A DNA stretch of 64,000 bases from Bacteroidota bacterium (lineage in GTDB: Bacteria; Bacteroidota; Bacteroidia; Chitinophagales; Chitinophagaceae): NCBI GenBank assembly GCA_023386235.1, contig JAEWKC010000006.1:1-64000 (forward strand), in the 5' to 3' direction. Shown here piece after piece: positions 41,518 through 50,666 of the stretch. Numbering within the stretch: position 1 is the first letter of the stretch; every line of letters starts with the position of its first letter. The notes beneath the pieces were generated by a model. It did no database searches, was not told the origin of the DNA, and saw only the letters and a program-made list of their open reading frames with translations. Both the position numbers and the translations under genes were made by a program.

Positions 41518-43608
41518 ATGTATTCAGCCGAGCAGGTGCAGCAGTTTAATTCAGTAACGCAAACATTGCTGAAAGAGGATTTTCTACTCAATCAATCCAA
41601 TATAGAAGAAGTAAGAAACGTGTTGCGTTTTCACGAATACAGGTATTATGTTTTAAACAATCCTTTAATAGCCGATACCGAATACGATAGTATTTACAAA
41701 AAGCTGGTAAACTTTGAAAAAGCTTATCCTGAGCTGGTTACAGCCGATTCGCCCACGCAAAGGGTTGGCACTGATATTACGAAAGAATTTTTATCAGTCG
41801 CACATTTGGTGCCTATGCTTTCTTTGGAAAACTCATACAATCCAAATGATTTGCGCGATTGGGATAAGCGTGTGCGATTAGGAGCAAAAACAGAAAATAT
41901 ACAATACAGCGTTGAGCCTAAGTTTGATGGCGCGGGCATTTCGCTTATATACGAGAATGACCGTTTGGTAAGAGCTGCTACACGGGGCGACGGTATAATG
42001 GGCGAAGATATTACCGTAAACATTAAACAAATTCGCTCTATTCCTTTGTTCGCGCCGTTCTCAAAATACGGTATCGCGCAAATTGAAATAAGGGGCGAAG
42101 TGATGATGTCGAAAAAAGCTTTTGAAGCATTTAACGAAAGACAAACGGCATCCGGAGGAGCCATTTTAGCTAATCCGCGCAATGCGGCAAGTGGCAGTCT
42201 GCGTATGAAAAATCCTAAGGCGGTAGCGGAAAGAAGCCTGGATGCATATCTTTACAATATAAGCTATTACACACTTTCAGGAGAAAAAAGTGAATTATTA
42301 AATACACACACAGGATGCCTGCAACTGCTATGGGAATGCGGTTTGCGCTCTCCTGTACAAGAACAGCATGTATACCACACTGTAGAGGAAGTAATAGCGC
42401 ATGTTACCGATTATGAAATTTTGCGAGATACGCTGCCTTATGAAGTTGACGGGCTGGTGGTGAAAGTAAATGACTTGTTGGTACAGGAAAAATTAGGCAT
42501 GACTTCACATCATCCGCGATGGGCAATAGCCTATAAATTTAAAGCAAGACAAGCTACAAGTATTTTAAGAAGTGTAGAATTTCAAGTGGGCAGAACCGGT
42601 ACCATTACTCCTGTTGCCAAGATCGATCCGGTATTTATTGGCGGCGTTACAGTTAGCTCTGTTTCTTTATTTAATGAAGATGTGATCAGGGAAAAAGATT
42701 TAAAATTAGGAGATACCGTTTTGGTAGAGCGTGCCGGTGATGTAATTCCTTATATAGTAAAAGCGATGGAGGAAGTAAGAACGGAAAATGAATTGCCGAT
42801 TGTTTTTCCTGTAGATTGTCCGGTGTGCGGCAGTGAACTACATAAGCCGGAAGGTGAAGCCGCCTGGCGCTGCATTAATCCTAATTGCGAAGCTCAGGTA
42901 GTGGAAAGAATGATTCACTTTGTAAGTAAAGACGCAATGGATATAAGAAGTTTAGGCGAAGCGAATATCAAAAAATTTTATACCTTAGGATTGCTTAAAA
43001 CAGTACCGGATATATATACGCTGGATTACAACAAAATAAGTTCGCTGGAAGGCTTTGGAAAACGTTCGGTAGAGAATCTTCTTGCAGCTGTTGATAAAAG
43101 TAAGGAGCAGCCGCTCTACAGGCTGATATTTGCTCTGGGCATAAGATATGTAGGAGAAAATACTGCAAAAGTACTGGCCGGTAATATTCAAAATTTATGG
43201 CAGCTAAAAGATAAGACAACAGATGAGTTGATGCAATTGCAAGATATAGGCCCTAAAGTAGCCTCGGCAATTGTTGAATTTTTTGCTACACCTGAAATAA
43301 TTGAAATGCTGCAAAAACTGGAGCAGCTGGGCTTGCAGTTTGCAAAAAAACAAACAGAAAAGCAGCAGGGAGAAACACCTTTGGAAGGTCTTACATTTTT
43401 GTTTACCGGTACACTTAATAAAATGAAAAGAAGTGAGGCAGAAGAAAAAGTAGAAGCGTTAGGAGGCAAAATAGTAAGCGGCGTTTCTTCTAAGCTGAAT
43501 TATCTTGTAGCCGGTGCAGATGCCGGCAGCAAACTGGAGAAAGCAAAAAAGCTCAACTCCGTGAATATTATTTCTGAAGAAACATTTTTAAAAATGACGG
43601 AAGTGTAA
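41518..43608 (+). CDS. ligA: NAD-dependent DNA ligase
   Basis: 696 residues, standard length. Seals nicks in replication and repair using NAD. Adenylation motif KFDG (K135) sits in SVEPKFDGAGISL. The NTase domain is followed by an OB fold, a Cys4 zinc finger (CPVCGSELHKPEGEAAWRCINPNC), helix-hairpin-helix repeats (SLEGFGKRSVENLL, LQDIGPKVASAIVEF) and a C-terminal BRCT domain (TFLFTGTLNKMKRSEAEEKVEALGGKI). The ATG at 41518 is supported by the promoter spacing. Confidence 0.97.
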   Translation: MYSAEQVQQFNSVTQTLLKEDFLLNQSNIEEVRNVLRFHEYRYYVLNNPLIADTEYDSIYKKLVNFEKAYPELVTADSPTQRVGTDITKEFLSVAHLVPMLSLENSYNPNDLRDWDKRVRLGAKTENIQYSVEPKFDGAGISLIYENDRLVRAATRGDGIMGEDITVNIKQIRSIPLFAPFSKYGIAQIEIRGEVMMSKKAFEAFNERQTASGGAILANPRNAASGSLRMKNPKAVAERSLDAYLYNISYYTLSGEKSELLNTHTGCLQLLWECGLRSPVQEQHVYHTVEEVIAHVTDYEILRDTLPYEVDGLVVKVNDLLVQEKLGMTSHHPRWAIAYKFKARQATSILRSVEFQVGRTGTITPVAKIDPVFIGGVTVSSVSLFNEDVIREKDLKLGDTVLVERAGDVIPYIVKAMEEVRTENELPIVFPVDCPVCGSELHKPEGEAAWRCINPNCEAQVVERMIHFVSKDAMDIRSLGEANIKKFYTLGLLKTVPDIYTLDYNKISSLEGFGKRSVENLLAAVDKSKEQPLYRLIFALGIRYVGENTAKVLAGNIQNLWQLKDKTTDELMQLQDIGPKVASAIVEFFATPEIIEMLQKLEQLGLQFAKKQTEKQQGETPLEGLTFLFTGTLNKMKRSEAEEKVEALGGKIVSGVSSKLNYLVAGADAGSKLEKAKKLNSVNIISEETFLKMTEV

Positions 43609-43679
43609 AAAATTCGTTATTTGGGAATCGTTATTATAGTTATCTTTATAGAGTGTATAATTTATTAAATACAAATGCT

Positions 43680-44105
43680 ATGAAGTATGCAGTTCTTGTC
43701 CTGATTAACCTGTTTATTTTTTCAGCTGCTTTTTCTCAAGCTATAACAGACACTGCTCTGCAAGAAAAACCATACATCACGTACGATAGTTATATGCAAA
43801 AATCATTGAAGAAAAGGAAAACTGCACGTACTTTGCTGTATACCGGTGGGGGAATAGTTGTAGGAAGTATGCTTACAGGAGGCATCGTCTATAGCGGAGG
43901 AAATGAAATCATAGGCACTTTTATAACGTTGAGTGGTATAACAGCAGGTTTTTTGGTAGGAGTCCTTTATATACCTTTCTCAATTTCTTCTGATAAATGG
44001 GAAAGGCGTGCTCTTCAGATACAGCCGGCTGTAGGTGTTGAGAGGGTTTATTTACCTTTACAATCAAACGCACAGCCTTCAGTAGGAATTGCCATAAAGT
44101 TATAA
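43680..44105 (+). CDS. conserved membrane-associated hypothetical protein
   Basis: 141 residues from ATG 43680 (MKYAVLVLINLFIFSAAFSQ); the GTG at 43653 is less likely. A signal peptide cut after FSQ is followed by a linker (TDTALQEKPYITYDSYMQKSLKKRK). Two hydrophobic segments follow (about 53-78 and 82-103, both Gly-rich: GGGIVVGSMLTGGIVYSGG). Function not recognised; a role as a small inner- or outer-membrane protein is likely. Confidence 0.68.
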   Translation: MKYAVLVLINLFIFSAAFSQAITDTALQEKPYITYDSYMQKSLKKRKTARTLLYTGGGIVVGSMLTGGIVYSGGNEIIGTFITLSGITAGFLVGVLYIPFSISSDKWERRALQIQPAVGVERVYLPLQSNAQPSVGIAIKL

Positions 44106-44134
44106 TTTCTCTATTTAAAATAAATACTCGATCA

Positions 44135-44356
44135 TTGCAACAAACAGGTAAAATATTAATCATTCTTGGTGTCATCGTCATCATTGCAGGCATCATTGTA
44201 TACTTCGGCGGCAATAAACTTAATTTTTTAGGAAAGCTGCCAGGTGATATACGAGTAGAGAAAGAAAACTTCAGGTTTTATTTTCCTGTTACTACTATCA
44301 TTTTACTAAGCATTATTGTATCCTTTATAATTTGGATTGTAAAAAGGTTGCAATAA
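44135..44356 (+). CDS. DUF2905 membrane protein
   Basis: 73 residues, TTG start at 44135 (no in-frame ATG nearby). Two membrane spans: GKILIILGVIVIIAGIIVYFGG and TTIILLSIIVSFIIWIV. Between them LGKLPGDIRVEKENFRFYFPV is the DUF2905 signature. Universal small inner-membrane protein, function unknown. Its stop abuts the stop of the convergent next gene. Confidence 0.88.
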   Translation: MQQTGKILIILGVIVIIAGIIVYFGGNKLNFLGKLPGDIRVEKENFRFYFPVTTIILLSIIVSFIIWIVKRLQ

Positions 44357-44791
44357 CTACAAATATCCACCAAACAACAGATGACTGTAAACGGCTAAGC
44401 CCAATGCTGCTAAAGAAAACAACAAAGCTATTACGGCTATCCATTTGAAGGCGGTGCCTGTTTTTGCGGGAGTATTTTTTATAGATGTCTCCGCAATGGG
44501 AGGCGACACCGTTTGCGGAGACGCTTGTGGTTGTTGAGTTGTAGCAAAACCACCCTCGTGCAGAAATGTTTTTATTTCATCTACACTATTGGGTCTCAGG
44601 CTTATAACATATTTATTTTTGCCCATGCTTTCTTTAAGGATAACCAGGCCATTTTTTTCTCTGTTGATCAATGCTATTTGGTCAATCAGCCTGTCCTCGG
44701 GCATATCAAGATGGCGTGCTACTTCGCCGCTCAGGTTGGGCTGGTAATATTTTTCGAGCAGGTAACGCAATATTTCATTTCTTACATCCAT
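44357..44791 (-). CDS. winged-helix-like protein with C-terminal membrane span
   Basis: 144 residues. The N-terminal about 70 residues (MDVRNEILRYLLEKYYQPNLSGEVARHLDMPEDRLIDQIALINREKNGLVILKES) look like a winged helix. A Pro/Thr-rich linker (TTQQPQASPQTVSPP) leads to a single span (AFKWIAVIALLFSLAALGLAVYSHLL). It could be a membrane-tethered transcription factor or a helical signalling protein. Not matched to a named family. Confidence 0.66.
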   Translation of the reverse strand: MDVRNEILRYLLEKYYQPNLSGEVARHLDMPEDRLIDQIALINREKNGLVILKESMGKNKYVISLRPNSVDEIKTFLHEGGFATTQQPQASPQTVSPPIAETSIKNTPAKTGTAFKWIAVIALLFSLAALGLAVYSHLLFGGYL

Positions 44792-45038
44792 AAATAAAGG
44801 CTTTTTAATTCGTCATATTTATATCAAAAATAAATCCAAAGTATAAAAAAATATATAATAACGAAGACATTTTTGTATTTTTACGCAATTACATTTATAT
44901 ACTTTTTATAAAGTAAGCCATAAGGTTTGCTTGTTCAAAGCAATCACGCATCAGGTGAAATATAATTCACTGCAAGCAGCTACATCTACCTTTTGGCTAA
45001 GAGGTTGTAACAATTAAAAAAACAATATAAAAAAACAG

Positions 45039-47300
45039 ATGAAGTACATTTTTTCTCTTTTGCTAATCGTTTTTGCCGTTTCGTGCAATTCCAATTCATC
45101 TACGGTTAATGAAACCGATTCCACAAAAACTTCGCAGGATCTTACAAAGTATATCGACCCTTTAATTGGTTCTGATTATCATGGGCATGTGTTTGTAGGT
45201 GCCAGTGTGCCTTGGGGAGCTGTACAGGTTGGTCCTACACAGATACCGAAAGGCTGGGACTGGTGCTCGGGTTATCATTACTCCGATAGTATTCTTATAG
45301 GTTTTTCACAATTACACCTCAGTGGTACAGGTATTGGCGATTTGGGAGATGTAATGCTGATGCCCTATACAGGCAAGCTGCATACACAACCCAGAACACA
45401 GGAAGACTCTACAACCGGCTATGGCTCCCGGTTTTCGCACGACCAGGAAAGAGCTGAAGCAGGATATTATTATGTGAAATTATTGGATAATAATATAGAT
45501 GTGCATCTTACATCTTCTGAAAGAGTGGGCTACCACAAGTATGTCTTTCCAAAGCAGAAAGATACACCACGGGTAGCTTTAGATCTTGTGCAGGGCATTG
45601 GCTGGGATCAGGTGCAGGAAGCTAAAATCATCAAGACCAATGACTATACCATTACCGGCTACCGTTATTCAAAAGGCTGGGCGCCGGATCAAAGAGTGTA
45701 TTTTGCTATCAGGACTTCTATTCCTATTAAAGAATTTGTAGTGCATGACAGCACAGAAATAAAAGGCACTAACACGCTCACCGCACGCAAAGTAAGAGGA
45801 ACGCTTACATTTGATACAAATATTGACAGCCTGGAAATAAAAGTAGGTATTTCACCGGTCAGTGAACAAAATGCTTTGGAAAATATCAATAGTGAAATTA
45901 ATGAATGGAACTTTGCCAATGTTGTAAACAGGGCAAAAAGAAAATGGTTCGAAGCCATTTCTAAAATTACCATTGAAACGGATAGTGAAGCAGATAAAAG
46001 AATATTCTACACAGCTATGTATCATTCTATGATAGCGCCCGTACTTTTTAATGATAATAATAAATCTTACTGGGGTACCGATAAAAAAATATACAATAAA
46101 GCTACATTTAATAATTACAGCATATTTAGCCTGTGGGATACGTATCGTACATTACATCCGCTGATGAATATCATAGCATCTGAAAAAACACCCGACTTCA
46201 TCAATTCCATGATCGCTATTTTTGAACAACAAGGCAGGCTGCCCATGTGGCATTTAATGGGCAATGAAACCAATACAATGGTAGGGCATCCGGCCATACC
46301 GGTTATTGCAGATGCCATTCTGAAAGATATGAAAGGCTTTGATGTAGAAAAAGCGTATCAGGCAATGGTTGTGACTGCCAATATAGATTCTTTCGGAAGC
46401 AAATATGTAAGAGATATGGGCTTTATCCCTGCCGAAAAAGAAATAGAGTCGGTTGCCAAAGCATTGGAGTATGCCATCTCTGATATGAGCATTGCAAGAG
46501 CGGCCAAAAAGTTAGGCAAGGAAGAAGACTATAATAAATATTTTGAAAGAGGAAACTATTATAAAAAGTATTTTGACTCTACATCCGGCTTTATGCGCGG
46601 TGTATTGTCGAACGGGCAGTTTAGAACACCTTTTAATCCTTTCCACTCCACACACCGTGCAGACGATTATACCGAAGGCAATGCCTGGCAATATACGTGG
46701 CTGGTACCGCAGGATGTATACGGCCTGGTAGATCTTTTCGGATCAAAGGAACGATTTATATCGCACCTAGACAGCTTGTTTATTGTGAAAGGAGATATGG
46801 GCGAAGACGCGTCGCCAGACATTTCCGGGCTGATAGGCATGTACGCGCACGGCAATGAGCCCAATCATCACATTCCTTATTTATACGCATACGTAGGACA
46901 GCAATGGAAGACCGCTGAAAAAATAAGACAGATAACCAAAGATTTTTATACCGATAAACCCGACGGACTGATAGGCAATGATGATTGCGGGCAAATGAGT
47001 GCCTGGTACGTGATGTCGGCATTAGGTTTTTATCCCGTAAATCCTGCAGGAGGCGCGTATGTATTCGGAAGTCCGCATTACAAAAGAGCTACAATGAAGA
47101 TGGCCAATGGAAGATCTTTGTTTATTGAAGCTAAAAATACATCGCAGGAGAATATATACATTCAATCGGTTACACTCAATGGAAAGGATTATAACAAATC
47201 TTTTATTACCTGGAAAGAATTACAGGAGGGGGGGAAACTGGTGTTTGCAATGGGCAACACACCCAATAAGCAGTTTGGCCTGGAAAAGATTGTTGACTGA
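45039..47300 (+). CDS. GH92 alpha-mannosidase lipoprotein
   Basis: 753 residues. Lipoprotein signal with Cys16 (FAVSC). N-terminal beta-sandwich (DLTKYIDPLIGSDYHGHVFVGASVPWGAVQVGP) and C-terminal (alpha/alpha)6 domain. Catalytic motifs are FNNYSIFSLWDTYRTLHPL, GNEPNHHIPYLYAYVG (Glu) and GNDDCGQMSAWYVMSALGFYPVNPA (Asp pair and Cys). GH92 enzymes are calcium-dependent exo-alpha-mannosidases acting on high-mannose glycans. The protein is probably on the outer membrane, exposed to the periplasm or the surface. Followed by a BamA/TamA-like gene. Confidence 0.95.
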   Translation: MKYIFSLLLIVFAVSCNSNSSTVNETDSTKTSQDLTKYIDPLIGSDYHGHVFVGASVPWGAVQVGPTQIPKGWDWCSGYHYSDSILIGFSQLHLSGTGIGDLGDVMLMPYTGKLHTQPRTQEDSTTGYGSRFSHDQERAEAGYYYVKLLDNNIDVHLTSSERVGYHKYVFPKQKDTPRVALDLVQGIGWDQVQEAKIIKTNDYTITGYRYSKGWAPDQRVYFAIRTSIPIKEFVVHDSTEIKGTNTLTARKVRGTLTFDTNIDSLEIKVGISPVSEQNALENINSEINEWNFANVVNRAKRKWFEAISKITIETDSEADKRIFYTAMYHSMIAPVLFNDNNKSYWGTDKKIYNKATFNNYSIFSLWDTYRTLHPLMNIIASEKTPDFINSMIAIFEQQGRLPMWHLMGNETNTMVGHPAIPVIADAILKDMKGFDVEKAYQAMVVTANIDSFGSKYVRDMGFIPAEKEIESVAKALEYAISDMSIARAAKKLGKEEDYNKYFERGNYYKKYFDSTSGFMRGVLSNGQFRTPFNPFHSTHRADDYTEGNAWQYTWLVPQDVYGLVDLFGSKERFISHLDSLFIVKGDMGEDASPDISGLIGMYAHGNEPNHHIPYLYAYVGQQWKTAEKIRQITKDFYTDKPDGLIGNDDCGQMSAWYVMSALGFYPVNPAGGAYVFGSPHYKRATMKMANGRSLFIEAKNTSQENIYIQSVTLNGKDYNKSFITWKELQEGGKLVFAMGNTPNKQFGLEKIVD

Positions 47301-47347
47301 TAAATTCAATACAAATACATAATTTGCGTTATTATTATATTCTTGTA

Positions 47348-49132
47348 ATGATGACGCAATTTTTTTTTAAGTATCTGGCTGCAATGCTCCTGTTCATCCT
47401 GTTTTCGGGAGGCATTTTTGCGCAGGTAAAAATTCATTATCATCCTGTAGATTCCGGCAACACAGCCTGGCCGTCCATAACATTGCAGGAGAGCTTCACT
47501 TCTCAGGAAGAAGGTGCAAAATATATAGAAAACATACCCGGCTATTTAGGTGCCAAAGGTTTTATAACTGCTTCGGTAGATGATATTAAAAAAGATTCGG
47601 CTCAATATTATGTCAGTATTTTTTTAGGCGAAAAATATGTGTGGCGAAATTTGTATATAGAAGATTCTTTGCAACAGGTTTTATCGGCGTTGCAGTACAA
47701 TGCAAAAGATTTTTCAGATCAGCCGTATAATGCAGATTTGGTTGAAAAATTTTACCAGGATATCATACATTATTACGCTTCCCGGGGGTATCCTTTTGCC
47801 AAAGCGGGTCTCACGGATGTATCATTGCACAACAATGAAATAAGCGGCAAACTCACTATTGATAAAGGTTATATCTATACACTGGACAGTATTATTGTAA
47901 ATGGCTCTGCAAATATTTCTTCATTTTACATTCAAAAATATTTAGATATACAGCTGCGGCAGCATTATGATGCCTCAAAGCTGGCAGACATTGACAGAAG
48001 GTTGAATAACATTGCGTATATAGAACAAACAAGACCCTGGGAAGTGCAAATGACCAGTGGCGGAGCCATACTGAATCTGTATTTAGATAAAAAAGCGGTT
48101 AACGAAGTGGATGCTATTGTGGGTTTCAGTTCCGGAGAAAATACGCTCGACCGGAAGTTGCGCCTGACGGGAGAGGTCAAGCTCAACCTGCGTAATGCTT
48201 TCGGGGGCGGAGAGTTTGTAGGATTTAACTGGCAGCAGCTTCGTGCGCAATCTCCCAGGCTTAATCTTAACTTCAGCAAACCTTATTTATTCAAATCTAA
48301 TTTTGGAATAGATGTTGGTTTTAATATGTATAAATACGATTCCGCTTATGTAAATATTGATGGTTTTGCAGGCATGTCTTATCAGTTTTCCATGCGGCAA
48401 TCTGTAAAATTATTACTTAATAACGCTTCTTCCCGAATGCTGAGTGTAGATACGAACTATGTGATACTCACTAAAAGACTGCCGGCAGTAATGGATATGA
48501 GCCTTGTGAGCGGAGAGCTGGTGTACTTGTTTAATAACACAGATTATATCGTAAATCCACGCAAGGGAAATGATGTACTTTTTTCAATAGAGGCCGGCAA
48601 AAGGAGGATAAAAAGAAACAATGCCATAGTAGATATCAGCGATACAAATTTTGATTATGCATCTTTGTACGATACCGTCAAAACGAATGTTTATCAATTA
48701 AAGGCGATACTTTCGGCAGCACGTTACTTCCCGGTGGGAAAGCAGTCTGTGGTAAAGACCGCGGCTCATGGTGGATTGTTTTACAGTCCTGGTTATTATT
48801 TGAACGAGCTTTTTCAAATAGGAGGTTACCGGTTATTGAGAGGATTTAATGAAGAAAGTATTTTTGCCAATCAGTATGTGGTAGCTACGGCTGAGTATCG
48901 TTTTTTGTTTGCACAAAATTCTTACTTCTTTGGTTTTGCGGATGGCGGCTGGCGTCATCTAAATTTACACTCCGTAAAGCAGCAAAATACTTATATAAGT
49001 GCCGGCGTTGGTATGGCCTTTCAAACGAGGGCAGGTATTTTTAACCTGGCCATAGCCAACGGAAAAACAAGCGGCGAGCCATTTAAATTCAATCAGGCAA
49101 AAGTACACGTGGGTTATAGGGCTTTATTTTAA
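47348..49132 (+). CDS. BamA/TamA-family outer membrane protein
   Basis: 594 residues from ATG 47348; the TTG upstream adds nothing conserved. Signal peptide (ends GIFAQ). Two or three POTRA-like repeats lie between about 30 and 260 (SVDDIKKDSAQYYVSIFLGEKYVWRNLYI; TIDKGYIYTLDSIIVNGSANISSFYIQKYL). A 16-strand barrel follows, with the Omp85 motif GGYRLLRGFNEES (RGF) and the end VHVGYRALF. Omp85 proteins assemble or translocate beta-barrel proteins. It lies 47 bases after the GH92 gene, but a functional link is unproven. Confidence 0.86.
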   Translation: MMTQFFFKYLAAMLLFILFSGGIFAQVKIHYHPVDSGNTAWPSITLQESFTSQEEGAKYIENIPGYLGAKGFITASVDDIKKDSAQYYVSIFLGEKYVWRNLYIEDSLQQVLSALQYNAKDFSDQPYNADLVEKFYQDIIHYYASRGYPFAKAGLTDVSLHNNEISGKLTIDKGYIYTLDSIIVNGSANISSFYIQKYLDIQLRQHYDASKLADIDRRLNNIAYIEQTRPWEVQMTSGGAILNLYLDKKAVNEVDAIVGFSSGENTLDRKLRLTGEVKLNLRNAFGGGEFVGFNWQQLRAQSPRLNLNFSKPYLFKSNFGIDVGFNMYKYDSAYVNIDGFAGMSYQFSMRQSVKLLLNNASSRMLSVDTNYVILTKRLPAVMDMSLVSGELVYLFNNTDYIVNPRKGNDVLFSIEAGKRRIKRNNAIVDISDTNFDYASLYDTVKTNVYQLKAILSAARYFPVGKQSVVKTAAHGGLFYSPGYYLNELFQIGGYRLLRGFNEESIFANQYVVATAEYRFLFAQNSYFFGFADGGWRHLNLHSVKQQNTYISAGVGMAFQTRAGIFNLAIANGKTSGEPFKFNQAKVHVGYRALF

Positions 49133-49179
49133 AAAAAGAATACTGCGGAACTTTCGCTGTGCCATAAAAAATACTATTA

Positions 49180-49213
49180 TAAAGGGGTTGTCTTTTTTAA
49201 GACAACCCCTTTA
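49180..49213 (+). terminator. bidirectional terminator after BamA/TamA-like gene
   Basis: TAAAGGGGTTGTCTT (49180-49194), loop TTTT and AAGACAACCCCTTTA (49199-49213): a perfect 15-bp stem between convergent genes. Confidence 0.85.
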
Positions 49214-49291
49214 TTTATAGCTTAAAATAAACTTTATAAATATCTCATTCCTGGTAAAAAGGATATTATAACCGTTACTATAATAGAAATT

Positions 49292-50659
49292 TTACCTAAC
49301 CAAAGCATAGGTCATGACAATAGCGGGATTTTCCACGCTCGTCATTCTTCCATAAGTAACTCCTCCTTCAGAATAGTAATCAAATGCTACTCTGTTGTTA
49401 CGCAAAAACTTATCAATAGTTTCTTTCCCAGCTTCAGACATTAATGTTTGCACGTAACCATTTGCTCCAGATTGTGGCGTGGCAGGACCTGATATATGTG
49501 TAAATTTGTAAATACCATTATCATCTTTTGTATAGCTATAAGTAATTATAGTATTCCAGCCAGCATTGCCGTTTTGATTATGCCATCCCGTAACTATGAG
49601 TCTTTTGTTTGCCACATCAAAATTAAAGGTCAAAGAACCATTATGGAAAGTATAATTGGAATATCTGTTGTCTAAGTTATTTACATAATGTCCTACGATA
49701 GCAGCACCTATGGCGGAAGTGCCAGGATAAATGGTTTTCAAAACTGCCTGTAGTTTAAATTTAGTACCTAAAGCTAAATGTAATAAAGTTAAAGGTGAAA
49801 CAGAAACACCCATTTTATATTCTGTTCCTGAAGAATCATAAGCGATTATTTCATCATCATTTTTCCATCTTAATCCAGTGAATTTGATTCCTTCGCTAAA
49901 TAAACCATTGCTAAAATAAGCTCCATCAATAGCAAATGCAAAACCACTTGCAGCAGAAACCAAGCTTTTATCAGGGGTAATATAGTCTCCATCAGCAACT
50001 TTGGTACTATTATTTGTCCATAATTCAATTTTCTTTTCTGCTCCATTTTGATTTATTACGATATGAGGAAAACCTGTTAGAAAATAATTCTTTAATTTAT
50101 TAATTGAAGTAAGATATCCTCCATTTTCAAATGAAGCTTTTTCAGCTGCTGTAGCTTTAACCATGTACAAATGATTGCCATATTTCTTACCTTTTAAAAT
50201 AATGGAATCTTCTGTAGAGCGCAGGTATTCAAACTCAATATCGCTTTGCAGTCCATTTGCATTGGTTCCTGCGTTTGCGCTTGCGCGGGGGTCCTGTAAA
50301 ATTGTAAGATAATTGTATGTGTCAAAAATAAGAGAAGTATTCATTACATACTTTATCCTGTAAGTAGATGTTTTAAAATCTACTGCAGCGGCATTTGACC
50401 AGTCTGCAAGCATCTTCACTTGATTATTGTCACTAAACTGCATATAATAACTATAAGCACCACCCCTAAGTGAAGTTCTTAAAAAAGCTTTCCATCCGTT
50501 TGCGCTTTCCAGTAGTTTATTTTGTAGTTCTGCATTTCGCTCGGCCATTCGCTCTTCTGGCAGTTCGCCAAAAGTGAGATCAGGATCCAGGTTTTTATTG
50601 CAGCTCGCAACAGCAAACAAGGCAATAAGTATAAAAAGTATTTTTTTCATTTTTTTCAT
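49292..50659 (-). CDS. DUF4302 lipoprotein
   Basis: 455 residues. Lipoprotein signal MKKMKKILFILIALFAVASC (Cys20). All-beta mature protein: ANGWKAFLRTSLRGGAYSYYMQFSD (strand pair typical of DUF4302), IEFEYLRSTEDSIILKGKKYG and the C-terminal FDYYSEGGVTYGRMTSVENP. DUF4302 occurs almost only with SusC/SusD and an HExxH lipoprotein. Its role is unknown; a substrate-binding surface lipoprotein is likely. Last gene of a four-gene operon, 7 bases after the metallohydrolase gene. Confidence 0.9.
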   Translation of the reverse strand: MKKMKKILFILIALFAVASCNKNLDPDLTFGELPEERMAERNAELQNKLLESANGWKAFLRTSLRGGAYSYYMQFSDNNQVKMLADWSNAAAVDFKTSTYRIKYVMNTSLIFDTYNYLTILQDPRASANAGTNANGLQSDIEFEYLRSTEDSIILKGKKYGNHLYMVKATAAEKASFENGGYLTSINKLKNYFLTGFPHIVINQNGAEKKIELWTNNSTKVADGDYITPDKSLVSAASGFAFAIDGAYFSNGLFSEGIKFTGLRWKNDDEIIAYDSSGTEYKMGVSVSPLTLLHLALGTKFKLQAVLKTIYPGTSAIGAAIVGHYVNNLDNRYSNYTFHNGSLTFNFDVANKRLIVTGWHNQNGNAGWNTIITYSYTKDDNGIYKFTHISGPATPQSGANGYVQTLMSEAGKETIDKFLRNNRVAFDYYSEGGVTYGRMTSVENPAIVMTYALVR

Positions 50660-50666
50660 TAGTTTT

